Assembly: GCA_965649105.1 (NCBI GenBank)
Contig: CBFGJP010000042.1
Coordinates: 1 to 22,485, forward strand
Source of the DNA: JAOAFX01 sp965649105
GTDB lineage: Bacteria > Hydrothermota > Tepidihabitantia > SM23-42 > JAOAFX01
Length of the DNA: 22,485 nucleotides
Direction: 5' to 3'
Shown: positions 7,032 through 14,181 of the stretch, piece after piece
How the letters are laid out: every line of letters begins with the position of its first letter
Position numbering within the stretch: position 1 is the first letter of the stretch
Program-made: the position numbers and the translations under genes
Notes under the pieces: model-generated
Database searches by the model: none
Told to the model about the DNA's origin: nothing
Seen by the model: only the letters and a program-made list of their open reading frames with translations

Positions 7032-7119
7032 CTTGCCAATTTTATTAGAAATTTAGGATAAGTCAACAGCCAAGCAACTCCTAAAAATCCAAAATACCTA
7101 AATAGCCCAAATCAACCTT

Positions 7120-7143
7120 TTTCACTTTTTCGCAAAAGTGAAA
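7120..7143. repeat. Perfect 10-bp stem-loop
   Basis: TTTCACTTTT (7120-7129) pairs completely with AAAAGTGAAA (7134-7143) around a TCGC tetraloop. Neither flank has the U-run of an intrinsic terminator, so its role is open. It could be an end of a mobile element or a processing signal. Confidence 0.6.
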
Positions 7144-7157
7144 TAATGAATTGTTGT

Positions 7158-7279
7158 AAGATATTCAGGGAGATACCCCCCCTGAAACAAGTTCAGGGCA
7201 GGCTCCGAAAAACCCCGTTATACAGTAAATCTTCTCTTGGAGCAGAAGCCTTCTTCATATCGCCTCTCCTGAATATCTT
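7158..7279. repeat. Spaced inverted repeat, possible small element
   Basis: AAGATATTCAGGGAGA (7158-7173) is inverted as TCTCCTGAATATCTT (7265-7279) with a single-base bulge, enclosing about 90 bases. The geometry suits a small MITE-like element or a long-loop hairpin. The interior holds the CTGAAACAAGTTCAG near-palindrome. No target-site duplication is evident. Confidence 0.45.
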
Positions 7280-7406
7280 GCCTCTTTTCTTTATCATAAT
7301 GAAAACCTTCATTATCCTTGGATATAATCAAATCTTCTCTGTTGTCAACAATTAACTGATAGCAAAAATATAATGCTTTGTGAATTGCATAATATTTTTG
7401 TCTGGT

Positions 7407-7880
7407 TCAATCTTCCGGCATCAGCTCTCTACCTAATAATACCTCAATTACTTCCTGTTTTATCTCTTCATAAGAATGCATCTTTTCATAAAGCTTGTAA
7501 GTAGTTCCTCTAATGACAGAAAGATGCTTTAATTTACCAAAATCCTTAGGGCTTACCTCGGTTAAGGCATAATCATAGTCTTTTTTCTTATCAAATCTGT
7601 TGGGAGCGGGTTTCTCTGTAATTAAAAGCACACACTCTGCAAATTGAATCACTCGAACCCTTTTGTTATTCTCAAAAATATCAAATTGATAGATAACTTT
7701 TGAATCCTTGTTATACTCTTGTGGCGTATAGGCAACTACAATATAACTGCCAACCTTGAAGTCCTCTTTGGGTATCTCTACTGTCTCAAGGGTAATATAT
7801 TGCCCCTGCCAGAGTGTTTTATGTACGCACATTACTGACATAAGTATCGTCAATATATACATAACTCTATTATTATTCAT
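7407..7880 (-). CDS. Unknown small exported protein in the RHS locus
   Basis: A 157-residue protein starting MNNNRVMYILTILMSVMCVH, a plausible short signal peptide or N-terminal anchor, and then a soluble, charged domain rich in beta-type sequence (GSYIVVAYTPQEYNKDSKVI). A strong GAGGGGGG lies nine bases before the ATG at 7880. I recognise no family. It sits 73 bases downstream of another unknown gene and of the orphan RHS metallopeptidase tip, the place where immunity or accessory genes usually lie in RHS loci. A role as immunity or accessory factor is inference from position only. The expression signals suggest it is still live. Confidence 0.6.
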   Translation of the reverse strand: MNNNRVMYILTILMSVMCVHKTLWQGQYITLETVEIPKEDFKVGSYIVVAYTPQEYNKDSKVIYQFDIFENNKRVRVIQFAECVLLITEKPAPNRFDKKKDYDYALTEVSPKDFGKLKHLSVIRGTTYKLYEKMHSYEEIKQEVIEVLLGRELMPED

Positions 7881-7953
7881 AAATATACCCCCTCATATTG
7901 ACAACCTTTATACATCTGACGGACGAGATATAGAAATTATTGAATGTGTATCT

Positions 7954-8820
7954 TTATAGGTCATTTACTGTGTAAATTCGGATGCCTTTTGGCAATTTTG
8001 TATTGATGCTCCCATTTTTATATACTACTATTTCCCATTGGATAATTCGATCGTAAATAGGAGACGCAAAATCATTGAAACCCGCAATAATTCTACCTAC
8101 AGTAAGTATATTTACATTGTAACTATTGTCCTTTTTACTAATTTGTGTAAACCATTTTTTCTTACGTAATTCTTTGTTAAATTTTTTTTGGTATTCACTG
8201 TAGAGGTAAAGCATTTCATTTTCATCTTTGAACATTTGCATCTCGCTTCTACCGGCTTCTTTTAAATAATCCCAATAATTGGAGTAGGTTAATTCATCGG
8301 CAAAAAATAAAGGCGCTTTTGAAATTAAAGGCATCATAATTCTAATAAATAACCGTGCTATTCTTTCTGCAATATCATATCTATCCACTTTAATATTTTC
8401 TTTTAGTATTACATTGTTGAATTCATTTTCCCATTTTGAAGAGAGTACTGTAGCTATGCTGTCATCTGATATAATGCATGTCTGCCCTAAAGTCGGTCCA
8501 AGTTCAAAACCTACTGGTTGTAAAATTACAATGGTATGGCGCCTAATTATGGATGAATCATTAATGACACCTATAAAATGATATTGCTTAGTATCAATTA
8601 ATTTAGGGTGCAGAATTTTGACATTGTCCCAAAATCTATTTATTTTAGGATTTGAGGCTTTAATTTTCTCCCACGCAAGACTGCAAGCTAGTGAAATATT
8701 CCACTGTTCCCTACCGATTGGAGTTAGCGCAGCTGGATGCAGACCTATTGAATTTTGATCTATTGTCTTAAGCATGGCAACATTTACAAGTATTATGAAA
8801 AAATGTATGTTAAAAGGCAT
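7954..8820 (-). CDS. Unknown protein downstream of the RHS metallopeptidase tip
   Basis: A 288-residue protein that I do not recognise. The first 16 residues (MPFNIHFFIILVNVAM) are hydrophobic and could be an export signal. The body contains two charged, helix-rich stretches (WDYLKEAGRSEMQMFKDENE and EYQKKFNKELRKKKWF) and ends in beta-type sequence. No ribosome binding site is obvious at ATG 8820. A second ATG at 8775 is possible, and an ATG 13 bases upstream in another frame gives MNTKFRYAF and a stop, so the true N terminus may be frameshifted. It begins 39 bases after the stop of the HExxH tip. By position it may be that toxin's immunity or partner protein, but nothing in its sequence proves this. 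Confidence 0.55.
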   Translation of the reverse strand: MPFNIHFFIILVNVAMLKTIDQNSIGLHPAALTPIGREQWNISLACSLAWEKIKASNPKINRFWDNVKILHPKLIDTKQYHFIGVINDSSIIRRHTIVILQPVGFELGPTLGQTCIISDDSIATVLSSKWENEFNNVILKENIKVDRYDIAERIARLFIRIMMPLISKAPLFFADELTYSNYWDYLKEAGRSEMQMFKDENEMLYLYSEYQKKFNKELRKKKWFTQISKKDNSYNVNILTVGRIIAGFNDFASPIYDRIIQWEIVVYKNGSINTKLPKGIRIYTVNDL

Positions 8821-8859
8821 AACGGAATTTTGTATTCATGCAGATTTTTTGTATTAATC

Positions 8860-9666
8860 TTAATAATAGCGATACCACACTATAAAGAGCTTATGAAAAA
8901 ACGGAATATCCATTGCATTAATCGAGGGCCATCCGTAAGAAACAATTTGGTCTCGATAAGCCCATCCGAGCGGGTGGGACTCCAGATAGGCATAATTATT
9001 TCGCAGCGCTTTTTCGCTAAGATAAAAGGATGCAGTAGTTAACAATGCCAAGCCTTCCATCAATGGTTTACGCCATTCATTGGACGAAATTTCAGCATAC
9101 CTATCAAAACTCCGCGAGTGAGTCGCTTCGTGAACAAGTGTTATCGCCAAAAATTCACGTCCGTAAGAGGTCGTAAATGTACCTACGCTGATACCACTTA
9201 GTATATTAAATTTTGAATTTAAACCGGGCATCACAGAAATTTGTCCAGTCAATAACAACCAGTAAAGTTCTTTTACTATTTCTACACCAATGCCTTTTCC
9301 CCATTCGCTTTGACTAATAAAATTTATAGCTTCGCGGATCTTATCCATATAACTCTTTTCCCACCCCTTTGCCCAGAAGTCAGGGTCTAATTCGGCGGAT
9401 GAGCCTAAAAACCAGTTCTTTGGCACCCAGCCAGTGTAGGACTTAATACCATTCTCACCCATTGTGCCAAAGAAAATTGCATCATCTTCCATCTGCCACC
9501 TGACCCATTCAGCCGCCATAGAGACTTCTCCTGTCGGATCGGTAAATTTTAATGGATTGTTGGCGCAATAAGCATACGGTGAACCACCCGACTTATCATC
9601 AACCGGGTCCAGTGTCATAAACCTGCCAATCTGGGAATCGTAATACCGCTGGCAGAAGTGCTGCAA
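8860..9666 (-). CDS. Orphan RHS tip with HExxH metallopeptidase domain
   Basis: Residues 3-47 are the terminal RHS junction (FCQRYYDSQIGRFMTLDP, then ANNPLKFTDPTGE), matching the long RHS gene. After DPTGE comes an unrelated 220-residue tip. It contains HEATH at 179-183, an HExxH zinc site, and Glu204 in PLMEGLALL about 21 residues later as a likely third ligand, giving a gluzincin-like arrangement. Secreted polymorphic toxins often end in such peptidase domains. The RHS part begins abruptly at about 9660; the only start is TTG 9666, without a ribosome binding site, and the ATG at about 9681 with AAGG before it is in another frame. It may therefore be silent, awaiting recombination onto a full RHS gene like known orphan tips, or simply decaying. 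Confidence 0.75.
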   Translation of the reverse strand: MQHFCQRYYDSQIGRFMTLDPVDDKSGGSPYAYCANNPLKFTDPTGEVSMAAEWVRWQMEDDAIFFGTMGENGIKSYTGWVPKNWFLGSSAELDPDFWAKGWEKSYMDKIREAINFISQSEWGKGIGVEIVKELYWLLLTGQISVMPGLNSKFNILSGISVGTFTTSYGREFLAITLVHEATHSRSFDRYAEISSNEWRKPLMEGLALLTTASFYLSEKALRNNYAYLESHPLGWAYRDQIVSYGWPSINAMDIPFFHKLFIVWYRYY

Positions 9667-9720
9667 AGTGGAATTCCCATTTCCTTGTGTTTATCTTAAT
9701 TGTTAGAAAAACGGAATAGT

Positions 9721-10080
9721 TCATTCTTTTCTCCTAATGCGGTGTCTACCAGGTTCAATAACAACAAAATATCCTGGTAAGAGTTTATCGCTATGAATTT
9801 TTAGTGCTTTCAATAACTCGTTATGTACTTCTTCTAATGACGCAGGAGTTAATCTAAGTAAGATTACGCATGCTTCTTTCCTCTGACTTAGAAAAGCCAG
9901 AGAACCAAATCCCTTATCACGGGTAATAAGAATCAAATTATTTGCAGTAGCATAATTCAAAATCCCCAAATCCGATTCACCTTTCAGACCAACATCAATC
10001 GCTTTTAATACCTCATATCCATGTTCTTGCAAAAATCTATATGTTGGTTCATAAATGTCTTCATCCGTCAAGAATTTCAT
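9721..10080 (-). CDS. DUF5615-family PIN-like toxin
   Basis: A 119-residue protein starting MKFLTDEDIYEPTYRFLQEH, with LILITRDKGFGSLAFL in mid-protein. These are the two acidic motifs of the DUF5615 (PIN/Mut7-C-like) family: Asp6 and Asp8 near the N terminus and the TRDKGFG aspartate about residue 55. Members are predicted RNases and the toxin halves of DUF433/DUF5615 modules. The gene begins six bases after the stop of the DUF433 gene, without a ribosome binding site of its own, so it is probably translated by coupling. Its position between RHS fragments suggests arrival as a separate accessory module. The toxin role follows from the family, not from this sequence alone. Confidence 0.85.
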   Translation of the reverse strand: MKFLTDEDIYEPTYRFLQEHGYEVLKAIDVGLKGESDLGILNYATANNLILITRDKGFGSLAFLSQRKEACVILLRLTPASLEEVHNELLKALKIHSDKLLPGYFVVIEPGRHRIRRKE

Positions 10081-10086
10081 TAATAA

Positions 10087-10308
10087 TTAATCGGTAATAT
10101 GAACTTCCTCTGCTTTTATAACATTCATCGCATATTGAACACAGGCTTTAATATCTTCAATTGTTATATTAGGATAATACTTTTCTACAATCGTCTCAAA
10201 TGAAATACCTGCCTCAATGAGTTCCAAAATACAATAAACTGGAATTCTGGTTCCTGTAATACAGGGCTGCCCAAAATGGACATCATTATCTATTGATATT
10301 CTACCCAT
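10087..10308 (-). CDS. DUF433-family antitoxin
   Basis: A 73-residue protein with the whole DUF433 signature: I-D-N-D-V-H-F-G-Q-P-C-I-T-G-T-R-I-P-V (about 6-24), LIEAGISFETIVEKYYPN (about 30-47) and T-I-E-D-I-K-A-C-V-Q-Y-A (about 49-60). The fold contains a helix-turn-helix; family members act as DNA-binding antitoxins and probably autoregulate. AAGGAG precedes the ATG at 10308 at good spacing. It is the first gene of the pair, in the classic antitoxin-toxin order, six bases before the PIN-like toxin. The 377 bases upstream are repeat-rich and should contain its promoter, although I found no convincing box. Confidence 0.87.
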   Translation of the reverse strand: MGRISIDNDVHFGQPCITGTRIPVYCILELIEAGISFETIVEKYYPNITIEDIKACVQYAMNVIKAEEVHITD

Positions 10309-10376
10309 CTATTCTCCTTATTTCAATTATATTTTATTTAAATTCCAGTAGATGTCAATCCCGAAGCAAACTTCAA

Positions 10377-10470
10377 CCTAAATTCGAAACAAATTTCAAA
10401 TTCAAAATCACAAACCAAGGAACGCTCGGATTTTGAAACATTGGATTTTTGATATTGTTTGGAATTTAGG
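10377..10470. repeat. Imperfect inverted repeat rich in AAATTC/GGATTT words
   Basis: The left arm (10377-10409, CCTAAATTCGAAACAAATTT and onward) is, when reversed and complemented, very close to the right arm (about 10442-10470, ending TTTGGAATTTAGG). A further GGATTTCGGATTTAGAATC follows at 10469-10487. This low-complexity palindromic style is a dispersed repeat in several uncultured phyla, and a short related piece occurs at 4909-4935. It could form a long hairpin. Confidence 0.55.
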
Positions 10471-10496
10471 ATTTCGGATTTAGAATCTTTTATTAT

Positions 10497-10542
10497 GTAT
10501 CCTCTGGCAATTTAATTCTACCCGAATTTTATATTGTGTCAA
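10497..10542 (-). repeat. 46-base fossil of RHS coding DNA
   Basis: The stretch GTATCCTCTGGCAATTTAAT and onward to GTGTCAA aligns without gaps to 12666-12711 inside the long RHS gene, with four mismatches in 46 by my count. It is too short to code for anything here. It shows that another RHS copy, including its inserted domain, once extended through this spot. Confidence 0.8.
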
Positions 10543-10687
10543 CACCATTACCTAATATGATTTTTCTTACATCCGCTCATCATCAATTGGTCAGTTTTAT
10601 CACAATCAAAAATGACATATTTAACGGAGTTAATATAATTTAAATGCTAATGTAAAGATTTAACCCTTTACCAACCCCCGTGTTTTT

Positions 10688-11134
10688 TCAAAAATGAACT
10701 TCGGTTCGGTTTTTATTTTCTAATATTTTTTGATTATATTGTTCTTTTAACCCAAAAGATTCACGAATATCTTTGCGGTTTAGATAGTAAATGCCATATA
10801 AGAGAATGCCAATCCAAGGTGAAAAGACAAGAAGGCTATACCCAAACAATGAAACATCCAGAGCCTGTTGTTTTTGTAAGGAATAAATGGTAACAGAAAG
10901 AATTAAGACTATAACAACAATGCTTACGTAAAGGTATAAAGTTCTCGCCCAACGTCTTCTGTAATTTATTCCTATGGCACATATTATTAGGATAATTAGT
11001 ATAGATGCAACTGCTGCAATATTTAAAATCAATTCTGTTCCTCTACTGAATTCTAATAGATCGGGTAATTTTATCAGTGTTCCAATACTCCATATTGAAA
11101 CAAGTAAAAAAGAAAATGGATCTAATTTTTTCAT
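10688..11134 (-). CDS. Four-span membrane protein, candidate RHS immunity
   Basis: A 148-residue protein with about four hydrophobic spans (roughly 6-22, 35-54, 65-86, 97-116) and a basic C-terminal tail. AAAGGAAA lies nine bases before ATG 11134. It begins 21 bases after the stop of the long RHS gene, exactly where the cognate immunity gene of a polymorphic toxin is normally found. I recognise no named family, and many small membrane proteins look similar. The immunity role is therefore inferred from position. If correct, a membrane immunity protein facing a cysteine-hydrolase-like tip would suggest that the toxin acts at or outside the membrane. Confidence 0.6.
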   Translation of the reverse strand: MKKLDPFSFLLVSIWSIGTLIKLPDLLEFSRGTELILNIAAVASILIILIICAIGINYRRRWARTLYLYVSIVVIVLILSVTIYSLQKQQALDVSLFGYSLLVFSPWIGILLYGIYYLNRKDIRESFGLKEQYNQKILENKNRTEVHF

Positions 11135-11155
11135 GTACTATTTTCCTTTTTCAAA

Positions 11156-14020
11156 TCATCGATAAGGTAAAGGAGGAAAAACTTGAAAACCATAAAGGAA
11201 TGGTGCCATAAAATAAGGATCAAAGTATCGTGTCCTTTCGTTATAATTGGCGCTTACTAGAGAATGCACTTTCCAGATATTAACCACTTTTGTTTGCCAA
11301 TATTTCAAGTTCATTGATTCAAACACACTGTTAAGTTCATAAGACCAGTCAGCACAAGTCCATATATTTCTATCTCCTATTAAATACCTCACAGCATAGG
11401 CAGGAACTAGAGTTGAGCCGTGAATAGGGTAATTACCATCTATAAACTTATAATATGCAGATATCATTAAAGATAATTCTACTTCTGGTGTATATGTTGA
11501 TCCCATACCTGCACCACTGCCTGCAACTAACTCAGGATTTTCATAACGATTCAGGCCAATCATTACCGCCATAACAATAGGATTGAAATATTCATATATT
11601 TCTACCGTCGTTGTGCCATATTGATAGGTTTGCTTGAAGTAATCATGTTTTGCATAATAGTGCATCATCTGACTGATGTATTCGTTAAGGTAAACTTGGG
11701 CGTAAAACTCATGATGGGCTTTCATATAACTTGCCATTGAACCAGGCCAACTGGCAAAGGTAGACCATAAATCAGGTTGACCCGCCTTCCATATGCCATA
11801 ATCTTTCATAAACCAGAACTTTTCTTCCATTTCAAGATCACTAAATTTTTCACCAGTCGGGTCAGTGAATCTTAAGGGATTGTTACTACAATAGGCATAA
11901 GGTGATATCCCTGATTTATCATCAACCGGGTCCAGTGTCATAAACCTACCAATCTGAGAATCATAATACCGCTGGCAGAAGTAGTTGAGACCACTCTCAA
12001 AATCCAGCTCCTTCCCCGTAAACCCATGCACATTGCCACTGCCTGAAAGCATCTCACCAAAGGGCTGATATGCACCAGTCCAGACTACAGCACCTGACTC
12101 ATTGGTCATCTTCCGCGGACTGCCTAATGCATCACAATGATACCAGAGTGTATCTGCACCTGAAATCTTTGCGATATGCAAACCACCAGCATACACATAC
12201 CTTGTTAGAATACTGTTATTCGGTGCAAGTTCAAGGATGGGATTGATACCATCATAAATATAATAAACCGTGTATTCAACCACCGCACCCGTTGGTGCAA
12301 CACCTCCAGAAGAGACCTGCACATAACCCGGAATCTCACCACCAAAGACCTCAGGTGAACCAGGATAGACATCACTGGCACGACTACCACCCTGGTGCAA
12401 GGTATCGGGGTTGGGGTTGAGAAGCTGGTCAGGGGCAAATGAAGAGACGGTGAAACGGAGCATCGGTGCATCGGAGAGTAAGGACTTTAAGATTTTAATC
12501 TTGACTATCCCGGCTGGACCAGGGGTCTTTACTACACTCATACCATAGGGCATGGACTGGTAATTGGTTAAATGGAAATTGGTTAAATATTGATAAAGAC
12601 CATATTCATTATCACCAACATAGATGCAGTATTCCCAGGCAGCCTTCTTTGAAACTCTGGTCATCGTATCCTCTGGCAATGTAATTCTACCCGAATTTGG
12701 AATTGTGTCAAGGTCTAATGTAATAAACAACTTCATCTTACCCGTCTCACTGAACAGATGCCTGTACACAATCGCAAATTCATAATAAGAACCGCTACCC
12801 TTTGCCCAGACCTTATCAATGTCTCTGCCTTTGTTATAAAGACTATCAGAACCTTTAGACTTTATCCCCAAGTCATTGATGCCATCAGTAAATAATGAAC
12901 CCAATTCACCCTGCGCTTCAGGTGGCATGCTTTCTGAATAGTGCTTCTTTACCCGCAATCCCGAGGCATTGTAGGCAAAGTCCAGGCTTTTAATTCCTTT
13001 GGTATATTGAATCAGCCTATTGTTCCAGTCATATGTAAAATTTGCCCCATCAGAACGAGAGGTGATATTGCCATTATTATCATAATAATATGTCCAGCCC
13101 CGATGGTCGGTCTTTAGCCTATTGGTGCCAGTATAGTAAGTGTAACTTGCTCCAGTCTTTGATAACCTATTGCCCACTGCATCATAAGTAAAACTCTGAA
13201 TTCCACCTGTGGAATAGACATTGGTGAGCCGATTTAAGGCCTCATAGGCAAATCCCTGTGAATACTGGCTATTTAGATAATCTGCGATTGAATCCACATT
13301 ACTATTTGGTTCATACCAGTAACCGAGTTTTAGAATATCGCTCGTTTTATAAGCCCTTATTAAAGTCGGTCTTAATCTATTGTCATAAGTAAATGTATCA
13401 ATCACACCATTGGGACGCTGGATTTTTGTTATCTGTCCTGCAGGATTGTAGGTGAGATTATTTATTAGATTGGGGATGTCTTTTAATCTGCCAAGGCAAT
13501 CATAGTGGTATTTAACAGAGTGGCCTGAGGTTGATAATAATGTGCAGGCAGAGGCAATGTTATATTTATAGGTCGAAAGCCTTAAACTTGATAACCCATT
13601 GATGCCTATTACCTTGCGGCTCATATCACCACGGTCATTGTAGTAATACATTATGGAATCAACACCATAGGTTCGCATCTTTCCTAATCTGCCCTTAGGA
13701 TTGATATATTCACTCGCAGGAGAATAAGAGAAAAATGCCTTATCATAGATAAAATCAACAAGGAGGGTGGATTGCTGACCATCATACCGCCAGATTTCTT
13801 TAAGTCGATAGATGTCATCGTAATTATAGGTGAATGTTCCATTGGCATCCTTTTTTGTTGTTAAATCTCCCACATCATCATATTCATATAAAACATCCAC
13901 TGGATTGCCATTATAATACCAGTTTGAACTTCCATCCGGCCCATCAACACCCCGCAATCTGCTCAAATTATCATAGTAGTACTTTGACTCTTTACTCTCA
14001 GCATTTATCCATAAAGGCAA
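11156..14020 (-). CDS. RHS/YD-repeat polymorphic toxin, N-terminally truncated
   Basis: A 954-residue frame. Residues about 1-362 are YD repeats (Y-x-Y-D-x-x-x-R-L pattern). About 365-580 is an inserted beta-rich domain. About 582-722 is the RHS core (YVYAGGLHIAKI, PRKMTNESGAVVW, then QIGRFMTLDPVDD, ending RFTDPTGE). The rest is a variable tip containing Cys889 (WTCADWSYEL), His919 (KVHSLV) and Asp934 (YFDPYF), with papain/transglutaminase-like spacing. Such proteins build a shell that carries and releases the toxic tip, with export by T6SS or another route. No signal peptide, export domain or early repeats are present. The frame opens with TTG 14020 in mid-repeat without a ribosome binding site, so the 5' part is probably lost and the gene may be silent. 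A putative immunity gene follows. Confidence 0.85.
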   Translation of the reverse strand: MPLWINAESKESKYYYDNLSRLRGVDGPDGSSNWYYNGNPVDVLYEYDDVGDLTTKKDANGTFTYNYDDIYRLKEIWRYDGQQSTLLVDFIYDKAFFSYSPASEYINPKGRLGKMRTYGVDSIMYYYNDRGDMSRKVIGINGLSSLRLSTYKYNIASACTLLSTSGHSVKYHYDCLGRLKDIPNLINNLTYNPAGQITKIQRPNGVIDTFTYDNRLRPTLIRAYKTSDILKLGYWYEPNSNVDSIADYLNSQYSQGFAYEALNRLTNVYSTGGIQSFTYDAVGNRLSKTGASYTYYTGTNRLKTDHRGWTYYYDNNGNITSRSDGANFTYDWNNRLIQYTKGIKSLDFAYNASGLRVKKHYSESMPPEAQGELGSLFTDGINDLGIKSKGSDSLYNKGRDIDKVWAKGSGSYYEFAIVYRHLFSETGKMKLFITLDLDTIPNSGRITLPEDTMTRVSKKAAWEYCIYVGDNEYGLYQYLTNFHLTNYQSMPYGMSVVKTPGPAGIVKIKILKSLLSDAPMLRFTVSSFAPDQLLNPNPDTLHQGGSRASDVYPGSPEVFGGEIPGYVQVSSGGVAPTGAVVEYTVYYIYDGINPILELAPNNSILTRYVYAGGLHIAKISGADTLWYHCDALGSPRKMTNESGAVVWTGAYQPFGEMLSGSGNVHGFTGKELDFESGLNYFCQRYYDSQIGRFMTLDPVDDKSGISPYAYCSNNPLRFTDPTGEKFSDLEMEEKFWFMKDYGIWKAGQPDLWSTFASWPGSMASYMKAHHEFYAQVYLNEYISQMMHYYAKHDYFKQTYQYGTTTVEIYEYFNPIVMAVMIGLNRYENPELVAGSGAGMGSTYTPEVELSLMISAYYKFIDGNYPIHGSTLVPAYAVRYLIGDRNIWTCADWSYELNSVFESMNLKYWQTKVVNIWKVHSLVSANYNERTRYFDPYFMAPFLYGFQVFPPLPYR

Positions 14021-14181
14021 AATTTGAGATTTTTAAATTTTTATAGTAAAATTAATAGAAGAAATTCCCGCAACGATGATATAAGATTTATTGAAAATCA
14101 AAAGGTGTCAGCACGCTGATTTACTTCATTGATAGACAAATTGCAAGAATTGTGATATCAAAATTTACACGGAAGATATTT

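Larger units (their letters stand above)
7032..7406. other. Gene-free stretch with hairpins and repeat scraps
   Basis: No convincing gene. It contains a perfect hairpin (7120-7143), a spaced inverted repeat (7158-7279) and a CCCTGAAACAAGTTCAGGG piece (7180-7198), a near-palindrome familiar from dispersed repeats in other bacteria. A 69-codon open frame on the plus strand crosses these repeats and looks non-coding. Confidence 0.5.
10309..10687. other. Repeat-rich intergenic region between TA pair and immunity candidate
   Basis: There is no gene. It contains the imperfect inverted repeat at 10377-10470 and a 46-base fossil of the RHS coding sequence at 10497-10542. The rest is AT-rich. It is probably a scar of earlier rearrangement and must also carry the toxin-antitoxin promoter. 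Confidence 0.6.

Noticed and set aside
7146..7355. 69-codon plus-strand open frame
   Set aside because: It crosses repeat pieces and an inverted repeat, has no ribosome binding site and a composition unlike the real proteins.
10377..10470. CRISPR array or tandem repeat
   Set aside because: The arms are inverted and imperfect, with no direct repeats at regular spacing and no cas genes nearby.
12205..12471. Second reading frame within the RHS gene
   Set aside because: It overlaps the RHS frame on the same strand and is low-complexity with no family resemblance.
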